From contig JAFZBK010000005.1 in assembly GCA_017561825.1 (NCBI GenBank), forward strand, positions 1 through 64,000: 64,000 nt of DNA, given 5' to 3'. Of this stretch, positions 1 through 8,536 are shown piece by piece. The position numbers were made by a program, and so were the translations under genes. A model generated the notes under the pieces. It ran no database searches and was not told where the DNA came from. It saw nothing but the letters and a program-made list of their open reading frames with translations. The DNA comes from Prevotella sp. (GTDB lineage Bacteria > Bacteroidota > Bacteroidia > Bacteroidales > Bacteroidaceae). Position 1 is the first letter of the stretch. Each line of letters begins with the position of its first letter.

Positions 1-574
1 CTCCACTAATGTGCTCTGCCCACATTTCCTTGTTGGCAATCAGACTATGTTTCAGCATTTCGGCATAGCCGGAAAGGAGGTTCTCACGGTCGAGCGTCTG
101 GAGGAAGCAGGTGTCAAGAATGACAAACCTAGACTCATTGAACACACCGATCTCGTTTTTCAAACCGTTGAAGTTAATACCTGTCTTGCCGCCCACACTG
201 GCATCAACCATAGCCAATAGGGTAGTGGGGATATTGATGAAGTTAATGCCTCGTTTGAAGGTAGAGGCGGCGAAGCCACCTAAGTCGGTAACCATTCCGC
301 CACCTAAATTAATCATGAGAGAGTGACGAGTGGCTCCTCCTTGTCCTAAGGCTGTCCACACCTGTGCCAGACTGTCGATATCCTTATGGGTATCTGAGGC
401 AGGAATGGTAATGAGCTTGGCTCCCTTCAGACAAAGGAACGGTTGGATTACAGGCCAGCAGCATCTTGCCGTGTTCTCGTCGGTCAGCACAAAGATCTTG
501 TCGTGCTCACATTCGGCAATGGCCATGGCCAACTCTTCCTCGATATTCTGCGATATAATCACTCTCTGTTTCAT
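1..574 (-). CDS. aroB: 3-dehydroquinate synthase, N-terminal part (cut by window edge)
   Basis: Cytosolic enzyme of the shikimate pathway that converts DAHP to 3-dehydroquinate using NAD and a divalent metal. The 191 visible residues start at MKQRVIISQN. They show the glycine-rich NAD-binding stretch LGGGMVTDLGGF (about 90-101), the conserved PTTLLAMVDASVGGKTG (116-132) with its lysine, and GYAEMLKHSLI (169-179), whose Glu172 corresponds to a metal ligand. The later His metal ligands lie beyond the left edge. The start was chosen because it follows a well-placed promoter at 609-639. The gene is divergent from the outer-membrane barrel gene at 724. Confidence 0.96.
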   Translation of the reverse strand, partial: MKQRVIISQNIEEELAMAIAECEHDKIFVLTDENTARCCWPVIQPFLCLKGAKLITIPASDTHKDIDSLAQVWTALGQGGATRHSLMINLGGGMVTDLGGFAASTFKRGINFINIPTTLLAMVDASVGGKTGINFNGLKNEIGVFNESRFVILDTCFLQTLDRENLLSGYAEMLKHSLIANKEMWAEHISG

Positions 575-608
575 ATACGAATTGTTAATAAAATGATTAT
601 TTTGGTTG

Positions 609-639
609 CAAAGGTACGATTAAGCGAGCGAAAATGCAA
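609..639 (-). promoter_or_regulatory. Bacteroidales-type promoter for aroB
   Basis: On the minus strand, -7 box TACCTTTG (609-616) and -33 TTG (637-639) are 20 nt apart, matching the TTG-N19/20-TAnnTTTG consensus. The predicted leader to the aroB ATG at 574 is about 30 nt. Confidence 0.75.
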
Positions 640-723
640 GGTTTTTGTTTTTTTTATTGAAACTCTATTAAACCTCCTTGCTCCTTATTCGTCAAACAAA
701 GCAAAAAATCAATTATACTATTC

Positions 724-3700
724 ATGAAAAAAGCGTTTTTATTCTTCATGCTGATGGCGATATCAGCATTTTCTTACGCCCAAGACAGAAAGATATCGGG
801 CGCAATCATCGATCGTGATACGAAAGAGGCCGTCATGCAGGTTACGGTACAGTTGTTGAAAACTGACAGTACCTTCGTGGCCGGTACTCTTACCGCAGAA
901 GATGGTTCATTCAGTATGTCGGCTCCAGAAGACGGCAAGTATATCGTGAAGATCAGTAGCGTGGGCTATAAGACCTACACGAACAACATTGAGATCAAGG
1001 AAGGAAAGGATGTTCCCCTTGGTCAAATTATCTTCAATGCAGATGCTATCATGCTGAAGGGAACGACCGTAACTGGACAGGCTGCCAAGGTGACCGTAAA
1101 GAAAGACACCTTTATCTATAATGCAGCCGCTTACCGTACCCCAGAGGGTAGTGTTGCTGAGGAACTGGTGAAGAAGTTACCAGGTGCACAGGTGGATGAT
1201 GACGGTAAGATTACCATCAATGGTAAGCAGGTTAGAAAGATTCTCGTTGATGGTAGAGAGTTCATGACCGGTGATACCGAGACAGCATTGAAGAACCTTC
1301 CTACGTACATTATCAATAATATCCGTGCCTATGATCAGCAGAGTGACTTGGCACGTATAACTGGTATTCAGGACGGTAATGAAGAGACCGTGCTCGACTT
1401 CGGTATCAAACCAGGTATGAACAGAGGTTTCTTTGGAAATGCTGACGTAGGTTTGGGTACCAAGAGTCGTTATTCAAGTCGTATCATGGGTTCTTATCAG
1501 AACAACAATATGCGACTCACAGGAATGTTCAATGCCAACAACACCAATAACATGGGCTTCCCCGGTGGTGGCGGTGGTGGTCGTTTCGGTGGTATGAGTG
1601 GTCTTACTGCCAACAAGATGACCGGTTTGAACTACAACTATGCCAGCACCGACGAGAAGTTGGAAATGGATGCCAGCGTACGTTGGAATCACAGCGATGG
1701 TGACACTTGGTCAAGGAGTTCTTCTGAAAGCTTCGGAACATCCTTGTTCTCAAATGAACTCAGCCAGAGATTCAGTCGCTCAGATAACTATAATTTCCAG
1801 ATGCGTTTTGAGTGGAGACCTGATGATGTATGGAACATCTTGCTCCGTCCGACCTTACGTCTGACAAAGAGCGACAATACCAGTACTGGTAGCTCACTGA
1901 AGTTCAACAAAGATCCTTATCTCTATGTAGCTGATCCGTTTGCAACAGCTTCTATAGCACAGCTCGCAGCAGATAACCTCGTAGTGAACCATCAGGAAAG
2001 CAGCTCTCTGAGCAATAATGATAATACCAACGCCAGTGCGATGCTCCAAGTGAACCGTCGTCTGAGCGATAACGGTAGGAATATTACAGTGGTGGGTAAT
2101 GTTAGCTATGGCGACCAGGACAGCAAGAGCTTGTCACTCTCAGAGGTGATCCTCCATCAGTATAAGGTAGCATCAGGCGACTCTACCTATTACACCAACC
2201 GCTATAACCTTACTCCTACCAAGAACTGGAACTATTCAGGTCAGGTAACATACAGTGAGCCTATTGCAGACCGTACCTACCTGCAGTTCAGCTATCAGTT
2301 CAGATACAGTTACAACAAGAGCGACCGTTCCACCTATGATTATAGCAAGGTTCCCGATTTCTATACCAGCGCTATAAAGCCTGTGTATGGTGGATTTGAC
2401 AACTATTTCTCTCACGTGTCGAACCCCTTCGCACCTGAGTATTATGAGGAAGGTCTGAGCCGCTTCTCAGAGTATAAGAACTATATCCATGAGTTCAACG
2501 TGATGTATCGCAAGATCCGCGACAACTACCAGTTTAATGCTGGTCTGATGTTCCAGCCGCAGCGCTCTAAGTTCATCCAGAACTACCAGCATGTTTATAC
2601 GGATACTGCACGCAACGTGTTTAACGTAACTCCGACCATTGACTTCCGTTATCGTCCGAATTACACCACACAGTTGCAGCTGACCTACCGTGGAACAACC
2701 CAGCAACCGCAGATGAGTGACCTGCTCGATATTACCGATGACAGCAACCCAATGAACATTACCAAGGGTAATCCCGGCTTGAAGCCGTCGTTCACCAACA
2801 ACCTGAGCGTGAACTACAATACGTTCATGCAGAGTCACATGCGCACCGTGATGCTGTTCGGTAACTTTAGCAATACCCGAAACTCCATCTCAAACATGGT
2901 GACATACGATACAACGACAGGTGCACAGACCACACGTCCGGAGAATATCAACGGTAACTGGAATGGTAGCTTAGGCTTCATGTTCAATACAGCTATCGAC
3001 AGTGCCGGTGTTTGGAACGTGAATACCTTCACTATGGTGAACCACAGCAACAACGTGGGTTACCTGTTCCAGAGAGATGTAATGCAGTCTGTGAAGAATA
3101 CCACTAAGAATTCAATGATCATGGAGCGCCTGCAGGCCAGCTATCGTAAGGACTGGTTCGAGGTTGCACTCGATGGTTCTGTTAACTATACCCATGCAAG
3201 AAACAAGTTGCAGAGTGCAAGCGACCTTGATACATGGCAGTTCTCTTATGGTGGTAGCATCAATATCTTCACTCCTTGGGGAACCAGTCTGTCAACCGAC
3301 TTGCATAACCAGAGTCGTAGAGGTTATAACGACAACTCTATGAACACCAACGAGCTGGTTTGGAACGCACAGATCTCTCAGGGCTTCCTGAAGGGTAATG
3401 CCCTTACAGTTTCTCTGCAGTTCTATGATATCCTGCACGAGATGAGCACATACAGTCGTTCAATCACTGCTATGCAGCGCACCGATACCGAGTACAACAG
3501 CATCAACAGCTATGCAATGGTACATGTAATCTACCGTATCAACGCCTTCGGCGGTCGTCAGGCTCGTCAGATGATGCGCGGTATGGGTGGTATGATGCCC
3601 GGTATGATGCCTGGTGGTATGCCTCCTGGAGGTATGGGTGGCGGAATGCCAGCCGGTGGTGGTCGTCCGATGGGCGGCGGTGGCTTCGGAGGCGGACGTC

Positions 3701-3741
3701 CGATGGGCGGTGGCTTCGGTGGCTTCGGCGGCGGAAGATAA
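724..3741 (+). CDS. Outer-membrane beta-barrel protein with carboxypeptidase-regulatory-like N-domain and Gly/Met-rich tail
   Basis: Predicted outer-membrane protein of the OMP_b-brl/TonB-dependent-receptor-like family. The signal peptide is residues 1-19 (cleavage after AFSYA). It is followed by a CarboxypepD_reg-like beta-sandwich (about 22-105) and a plug-like region containing KKLPGAQVDDDGKITINGK and ILVDGREFMTGD (about 145-190), then a long aromatic-rich barrel (about 230-940). The last 60 residues are almost only Gly, Met, Pro and Arg (repeats of GGMP and GGGRPMGGG), an unusual end for a barrel protein, which normally closes with an aromatic strand. No SusD-like partner follows, so a SusC-type glycan importer is unlikely. 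The substrate is unknown. A strong terminator follows. Confidence 0.85.
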   Translation: MKKAFLFFMLMAISAFSYAQDRKISGAIIDRDTKEAVMQVTVQLLKTDSTFVAGTLTAEDGSFSMSAPEDGKYIVKISSVGYKTYTNNIEIKEGKDVPLGQIIFNADAIMLKGTTVTGQAAKVTVKKDTFIYNAAAYRTPEGSVAEELVKKLPGAQVDDDGKITINGKQVRKILVDGREFMTGDTETALKNLPTYIINNIRAYDQQSDLARITGIQDGNEETVLDFGIKPGMNRGFFGNADVGLGTKSRYSSRIMGSYQNNNMRLTGMFNANNTNNMGFPGGGGGGRFGGMSGLTANKMTGLNYNYASTDEKLEMDASVRWNHSDGDTWSRSSSESFGTSLFSNELSQRFSRSDNYNFQMRFEWRPDDVWNILLRPTLRLTKSDNTSTGSSLKFNKDPYLYVADPFATASIAQLAADNLVVNHQESSSLSNNDNTNASAMLQVNRRLSDNGRNITVVGNVSYGDQDSKSLSLSEVILHQYKVASGDSTYYTNRYNLTPTKNWNYSGQVTYSEPIADRTYLQFSYQFRYSYNKSDRSTYDYSKVPDFYTSAIKPVYGGFDNYFSHVSNPFAPEYYEEGLSRFSEYKNYIHEFNVMYRKIRDNYQFNAGLMFQPQRSKFIQNYQHVYTDTARNVFNVTPTIDFRYRPNYTTQLQLTYRGTTQQPQMSDLLDITDDSNPMNITKGNPGLKPSFTNNLSVNYNTFMQSHMRTVMLFGNFSNTRNSISNMVTYDTTTGAQTTRPENINGNWNGSLGFMFNTAIDSAGVWNVNTFTMVNHSNNVGYLFQRDVMQSVKNTTKNSMIMERLQASYRKDWFEVALDGSVNYTHARNKLQSASDLDTWQFSYGGSINIFTPWGTSLSTDLHNQSRRGYNDNSMNTNELVWNAQISQGFLKGNALTVSLQFYDILHEMSTYSRSITAMQRTDTEYNSINSYAMVHVIYRINAFGGRQARQMMRGMGGMMPGMMPGGMPPGGMGGGMPAGGGRPMGGGGFGGGRPMGGGFGGFGGGR

Positions 3742-3796
3742 ACAGAATAACAGCTTATTTATCAACTATACAACAAGAATCTATAACAAAGAAGAG

Positions 3797-3830
3797 CAGG
3801 GCGGTGGCATCACCGCCCTGTTTCCTTTTT
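3797..3830 (+). terminator. Intrinsic terminator after the OM barrel gene
   Basis: A perfect 10-bp stem, CAGGGCGGTG (3797-3806) with CACCGCCCTG (3811-3820), has a GCAT loop and is followed by TTTCCTTTTT. Confidence 0.9.
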
Positions 3831-3888
3831 CTGATATGCAGATTACACACTATTTGTTAATTAATTATAAATATTTCACCCTTATGCA

Positions 3889-3918
3889 TTGTTATATATA
3901 TAATAATGTGTATCTTTG
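3889..3918 (+). promoter_or_regulatory. Promoter of the BspA-like gene, giving a ~300-nt leader
   Basis: -33 TTG (3889-3891), a 19-nt spacer and -7 TATCTTTG (3911-3918) match the Bacteroidales consensus. The next large gene begins at 4218, so the predicted 5' leader is about 295 nt. Confidence 0.75.
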
Positions 3919-4029
3919 CCGCTGACAATTAACGGACGTATTTTAGAAAGCTCGAAAAGATATAGAAGATATAGGGAGCGAGTACAATTAACGATCAGAT
4001 TACAAATACATAATTAATTTAAGTATTTC

Positions 4030-4149
4030 ATGATGAGAACTTTGTATGGAAACGTTGACTTGTCTGCTATCACTATGTGCATGCGACAAGAGTCTGTTGG
4101 ACGCCATGCGCCCAGATTGCAGGTCTGCCCCACCCCCTCAGTCACCTAA
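4030..4149 (+). CDS. Possible 39-residue leader ORF in the long 5' UTR
   Basis: ATG-ATG opens a 39-codon frame (MMRTLYGNVDLSAITMC ..., ending PTPSVT) inside the predicted leader of the BspA-like gene. No hairpin attenuator was recognised, and the protein is not one I know. It may be a translated leader peptide or chance. The rest of the 3742-4217 gap holds the terminator and promoter listed separately, plus an A+T-rich stretch with no further gene. Confidence 0.2.
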   Translation: MMRTLYGNVDLSAITMCMRQESVGRHAPRLQVCPTPSVT

Positions 4150-4217
4150 CCCTATCAAACCCCAATCAAATAACGCTGTAATCAAATAACAAAAACAATT
4201 AAATAATTAACTCGATC

Positions 4218-7200
4218 ATGAAGAGAACTTTACTTTTAATGTGGGTGCTTTTGCTGGGCATCAGTATTCATGCGGAAACAGTGACAATTGATGTTACCAG
4301 TGACAACACCCTGGCTAGCCAGATTGCAAACCTGAGTAATTGCGATCACTTGATTATTACTGGTGTACTAACAGCTGAAGATCTCGCTGAACTCAACTCT
4401 ACCACGTACACTCAACTAGCAGACGTAACCACTCTAGATCTAAGCGGCGCCACGATAGAAGGTTTCGACGCTATGGCAGATATGAACCTGAGTGGAATGG
4501 AGTACCTTCGCTTGCCGAGCAGTTTCAATAATGCTCCTGACATGAAAGCCCTTCAAAATACCTCGAAGAATACTGCTTTGAAGATGGTGATGTCAACAGA
4601 CGAAACCAATGCTAACCTCAAGAAGGTACGCATGTACTCGTTCGTTAAGAACAACGTGGTTGCTGCCAGCACTGCCTTAAACGTAAACCTGAAGCAGATG
4701 AAGAGTGTTGACATGGCAGGTTATTATGGAGAGAACGACTTGTACAACAATGGCACCTCCGCCAATTTTGGCGAAGGTGATAAAGCTCCAGCTGCATGGG
4801 ACTTTACGGGTGCCAACTTCGCTGCTTGTACAATTCAAGGAGCCAATGGACAAAATGCTGTAGGGTTTGAAACACCTTATTATAATTTTGATGACCCTTA
4901 CCAAACGGGAGCAACAAAATCTGGTTATGAAACATACGAGACGAACGCATTCTACTATTTTAGCACTAATAGTAACTATACAAATGCGGTTGTCAGCATC
5001 AAACTGCCAGATTTGAATATGACGACATTACCATCGCATTGTTTGATCAGATTAGGTGCTACCAACAAGCAGAACTATCTGTTACTTCATCCAGAAATGA
5101 CGGAAGCACAGTTTAATGAACAGTTCCCTGGTGTAAACGGACAGGCTTCTGCTTTTGCACCTATCGAACAGTTAGTGATTCCTAACTGCTACACAGACAT
5201 TGATTATGAGTGCGCGATGCGTTCTCATATCCAGAACGTCGTAATAGGTAGTGGTGTGAAACAAGTTCATGGTGGTGCTTTCATAAATAGTCTCCAGCTT
5301 GAAAATTTGGACTTCGCACCAGGTCTAAGCGACTGCTATTTGGGTGATCAGGCATTTAACGAGTGTACGAGCATGAAGCATATTGCTTTGGCTGAGGGTG
5401 TTTATTCTATTGGTGCAAGTTGTTTCTGGAACAGTCAGCAGTTGGAGTCTATTCGTCTTCCTGAAACACTGCATTTCATTGGTAACGATGCATTCCGTAA
5501 CTGTTTGGCATTAGGTAATATCACCATTCCAGCCAATGTGGAAAAGATAGGTATGCGTGCCTTTAAACTGACCGCTTTGAGGAATGTATATTTGACCACA
5601 ACAGATCCCGACAAGGTGCCTGTTATCTTCACAGGCGGAACGAGTTGGGATGATGACCGTTCTACGTTTAGTATCAACGAAATGGAAGGCTACAATACTA
5701 TTCCTTGGAATGATACGAATCCTTATACAGCCGGTCTTCACACTATGACATGGGATGAAGCCATTGAATGGTATTACGTACATGTTAATTGCATGACTAT
5801 CCTTCACTATCCTACAGAATTAGCCGACAAGGTTAAAGCGATCATCTCCTCTCATTATGGAACCAGATCCTCTGATGGCTATGGATTGCCCATCAAGGAC
5901 GGTAATGGCGATGATCAGGCAAATGATGCCTATGATGACCGTATTCGTCGTGCAACTGGTGAAGGATTAGTATATCTTGGAACTTCTGGAAATCAGGGAG
6001 GTGATTGGACAAATGATGGTTGGGTGCAATTCCTGTTGATGAAAGAGTTCAATCCTGGTGAAGAAAGCAAAGTATATACTAAGAACTATAAGGATGTATG
6101 GTACACCATGTGCTTCCCCTTCGAACTGACGGACGAGCAGTTAGCTTCTGCATTTAACGAGGGATTTAACATAGCTGATTTTAGTGGCATTCAGATCAAG
6201 GATCCAAACAATCCCGATGATGAAGTAGAGAAAATGACTCTCGTTCTACATTTCAATAAGGTAGCTGAAACCTTATACAAGGATTCCGATAAGAATCTGT
6301 ATGAGCGTAAAAGAGATAACAACGGCAAGGTTATCCGTGAAAAAGATGGTAGTTTTGAGTATAATATTTACCTTCGCAATGGTACAGAGTACCATCATGT
6401 AATACTTGCTGAAGGTGATGCTGCTTCAACGAAGACCAAGATTTTTGCACCTGGTAGTTCACTTGCAGATGCATTGAATCACGCAGACCAAGCTCTTGTC
6501 ATTGATGGTTACCTGGCCTCTGCTGGTCATCCTTATATGATCCACCCGAATACGGGTACTGTTCCTGAGGCTGATCCTGTACCATGTCATTTCTCTGGTA
6601 TTACATGGGAAGTTAGTCCTGATGAGGAAGCACAATCCACCGATGATTATCGTGATGAACTCTATACTAATCAAGCTCGTACCATCGATTTGGGTGTAGC
6701 CCAAACCACCAATAACTTCGATCAGGTGGCATACACAAACTTTGGTGAAAATCATAAGAATTATACTGGTCAAACCTATACCTTTATCGGAAATCCAAGA
6801 GAGTATAATGAGGGGGCTGACGTGTCAGGAAAGCCTCAAGAGCCGACACCGCCGGCTGTTCCAAAAGAACCTGCGGTAGTAACTGAACCTACGGAAGTGG
6901 AGGATCCGGGTATTACACTTACAGATAATGATGTTACTCTGTATTCTTTATTAACAAACGGAAAGAATCAATATGAACCTGGTCCATGGATAAATGAAAC
7001 AACGATAACCGCTACATTTAATGATGGGTCAACACAGTATAACAACTTCCGTGATAAGTACCATTTTATTGTAAGCATCATGCAGGAAATGAATCTTGAT
7101 CAATACAGTAATCCAACAGAAGCAGGATTCAACTACTGTAAGAACCTCTTCAACAACTATGCCCAAGTGGCCGCTTACCAGCAGTACCTGATAGATAAAG

Positions 7201-7778
7201 CTGCTTACGATAAGTACCTGAGAGATAAAGCTAAATATGACCAGGATGTGGCTGCATATCCAGCTGCTCTAACTGCATATCAGACTGCTTTGGAGAACTA
7301 CCCAGATGAACTAGCAGCATGGAAGGCTACATTGGCAACACAAGGTGCTTTTGTTGTTATACCTCAATATGCTTATTTCCTCGGGACTAAGAAGGGTGAG
7401 ACTTATCCAAAGTACTTCCGTGAGAAGTCTAATAACCCCAACCGTTCTACTGGTCTTTGGACACAATACTCAGCTATCATTATCCCTAACGAAGCTGCAA
7501 TCAATGGAATCGAGAAAGATCTCGATGCTACGACGCAGAATTCGGTAGGCTCCAAGATTGCATTTAATGAGCCGTTCTTCTTCATCAACGACACGCCGCA
7601 GGGTATCACCACCCTCATCGAGAAGATCGAGAAGGAAGAGGGTAAGGTTCCTGAAGTGGAATACATGGATATCGTAGTGAGCATTGATGGTAAGATAATC
7701 AGCCGCGACAAGACCGCAATCGAAGGCCTGCCCAAGGGTGTATATATCATCAATGGTAAGAAGTATTACGTAAAGTAA
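4218..7778 (+). CDS. BspA-like leucine-rich-repeat surface protein
   Basis: Secreted surface protein, 1186 residues, with an N-terminal signal peptide (MKRTLLLMWVLLLGISIHA). Residues about 340-465 carry LRR_5/BspA-type repeats (NLDFAPGLSDCYLGDQAF, LESIRLPETLHFIGNDAF, NITIPANVEKIGMRAF). A Pro-rich linker (about 868-895) precedes a Tyr/Ala/Lys-rich helical stretch (about 975-1040: KAAYDKYLRDKAKYDQDVAA) with quasi-repeats that recall the Ala-rich stalk of streptococcal antigen I/II. The end, GLPKGVYIINGKKYYVK, resembles the short C-terminal tails of Prevotella type IX-secreted proteins. Families of this kind usually mediate adhesion, but the ligand here is unknown. Translation of the next small gene is probably coupled to this one. 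Confidence 0.85.
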   Translation: MKRTLLLMWVLLLGISIHAETVTIDVTSDNTLASQIANLSNCDHLIITGVLTAEDLAELNSTTYTQLADVTTLDLSGATIEGFDAMADMNLSGMEYLRLPSSFNNAPDMKALQNTSKNTALKMVMSTDETNANLKKVRMYSFVKNNVVAASTALNVNLKQMKSVDMAGYYGENDLYNNGTSANFGEGDKAPAAWDFTGANFAACTIQGANGQNAVGFETPYYNFDDPYQTGATKSGYETYETNAFYYFSTNSNYTNAVVSIKLPDLNMTTLPSHCLIRLGATNKQNYLLLHPEMTEAQFNEQFPGVNGQASAFAPIEQLVIPNCYTDIDYECAMRSHIQNVVIGSGVKQVHGGAFINSLQLENLDFAPGLSDCYLGDQAFNECTSMKHIALAEGVYSIGASCFWNSQQLESIRLPETLHFIGNDAFRNCLALGNITIPANVEKIGMRAFKLTALRNVYLTTTDPDKVPVIFTGGTSWDDDRSTFSINEMEGYNTIPWNDTNPYTAGLHTMTWDEAIEWYYVHVNCMTILHYPTELADKVKAIISSHYGTRSSDGYGLPIKDGNGDDQANDAYDDRIRRATGEGLVYLGTSGNQGGDWTNDGWVQFLLMKEFNPGEESKVYTKNYKDVWYTMCFPFELTDEQLASAFNEGFNIADFSGIQIKDPNNPDDEVEKMTLVLHFNKVAETLYKDSDKNLYERKRDNNGKVIREKDGSFEYNIYLRNGTEYHHVILAEGDAASTKTKIFAPGSSLADALNHADQALVIDGYLASAGHPYMIHPNTGTVPEADPVPCHFSGITWEVSPDEEAQSTDDYRDELYTNQARTIDLGVAQTTNNFDQVAYTNFGENHKNYTGQTYTFIGNPREYNEGADVSGKPQEPTPPAVPKEPAVVTEPTEVEDPGITLTDNDVTLYSLLTNGKNQYEPGPWINETTITATFNDGSTQYNNFRDKYHFIVSIMQEMNLDQYSNPTEAGFNYCKNLFNNYAQVAAYQQYLIDKAAYDKYLRDKAKYDQDVAAYPAALTAYQTALENYPDELAAWKATLATQGAFVVIPQYAYFLGTKKGETYPKYFREKSNNPNRSTGLWTQYSAIIIPNEAAINGIEKDLDATTQNSVGSKIAFNEPFFFINDTPQGITTLIEKIEKEEGKVPEVEYMDIVVSIDGKIISRDKTAIEGLPKGVYIINGKKYYVK

Positions 7779-7783
7779 GGAGG
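7778..7783 (+). promoter_or_regulatory. Strong Shine-Dalgarno overlapping the upstream stop codon
   Basis: AGGAGG (7778-7783) begins on the last base of the LRR gene's TAA (7776-7778) and lies 8 nt before the ATG at 7792. Strong SD sites are rare in this window, which suggests coupled translation of the small protein. Confidence 0.6.
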
Positions 7784-7791
7784 ACTACACC

Positions 7792-8034
7792 ATGAAGAAA
7801 TATGTAATACCCGTTACAGAACTTATCCATACAGATTTGGATAACTTCGTATGCGCAAGTCCAACAGGTGGACGTGAAGGACAATGGGGTGCTGGTGGTG
7901 ACGGAACTAATCCATACGCCAACCCCGACTGGGACAATGAGGGTGGTGCTGGCAATGGCGGTACCGATCCCATTGAAGATGATGATGGTTTGATCGACTC
8001 TCAGGGTAAAGCCTGGGGTGATCTCTGGTTCTAA
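7792..8034 (+). CDS. Small Gly/Asp-rich protein of unknown function
   Basis: 80 residues: a short N-terminal part (MKKYVIPVTELIHTDLDNFVC), then a low-complexity Gly/Asn/Asp segment (GGREGQWGAGGDGTNPY), an acidic DPIEDDD stretch and a WGDLWF end. It has no signal peptide and no membrane segment. It sits 13 bp after the LRR gene behind a strong SD and before a terminator, so it is probably co-transcribed. Similar short MKKY-type Gly-rich proteins follow surface-protein genes in Prevotella as far as I recall, but their role is unknown. The last nine codons and the downstream terminator are duplicated at 9205. Confidence 0.7.
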   Translation: MKKYVIPVTELIHTDLDNFVCASPTGGREGQWGAGGDGTNPYANPDWDNEGGAGNGGTDPIEDDDGLIDSQGKAWGDLWF

Positions 8035-8149
8035 TGCATGTACATGCAATTATGAATAATGGAATATAAGTACAACCTTATATATCTCGACAAACTTGAG
8101 TTAATTATGTAATTGAAAAGGGGCGCACCGTGAGGTCCGCCCCTTTTTT
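8005..8149 (+). repeat. Direct repeat copy 1 (3' end of small gene plus terminator)
   Basis: About 145 bp, from codon 72 of the small gene through its terminator. It is repeated nearly identically at 9205-9351, with differences limited to a few substitutions and 1-nt indels. A shorter third copy of the terminator part lies at 10208-10246. Confidence 0.95.
8118..8149 (+). terminator. Intrinsic terminator of the LRR/small-protein unit
   Basis: Stem AAGGGGCG (8118-8125) with CGCCCCTT (8138-8145), extended by ACC/GGT around a GTGA loop and followed by a T run. It may also serve as a terminator for the convergent antitoxin gene ending at 8182. Confidence 0.85.
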
Positions 8150-8181
8150 CAAAACGATTGTGTCCCTATACCCAATAACTG

Positions 8182-8523
8182 TTATACGAATGCCTCCTCT
8201 GCTACCATGCTTGGATATGCCTCCTGCTCGTCGAGTATGAGGCTGATGCCAAGGGCATCCTCCAGTCTGGTAAGCGTGTCAAGTGACATGTTTTCCTTGC
8301 CCTTTAGAATCTTCGAGACGTATTGCTGGGTACAGTTCATACGCTCAGCAAGAGTCTTTTGTGTAAGATTCTCCTGCTTCATTAGCAGTAATACCTTAAC
8401 GGCAATCTTCTGTGAATGTCTTAGCCACAAAGCATTTGTTCTCCTCCATTCTGCTTCCTCGCGCCATTTGGATGGTGTTTCGCTTTGATGAGCTTCGAGG
8501 AATTCAATAGTTTTCTTTTTCAT
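8182..8523 (-). CDS. Xre-type helix-turn-helix antitoxin-like protein
   Basis: 113 residues with a Cro/C1-type HTH at about 45-100 (NLTQKTLAERMNCTQQYVSKILKGKENMSLDTLTRLEDALG). The start at 8523 is preferred over an upstream ATG at 8580 because TCCTCC at 8531-8536, a GGAGGA on the coding strand, is correctly spaced before it. It follows the 183-residue gene by 13 bp in the same direction, which is the toxin-first order seen in HigBA-type modules. It probably binds DNA and represses its own promoter. Confidence 0.75.
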   Translation of the reverse strand: MKKKTIEFLEAHQSETPSKWREEAEWRRTNALWLRHSQKIAVKVLLLMKQENLTQKTLAERMNCTQQYVSKILKGKENMSLDTLTRLEDALGISLILDEQEAYPSMVAEEAFV

Positions 8524-8536
8524 AGGCCGTTCCTCC

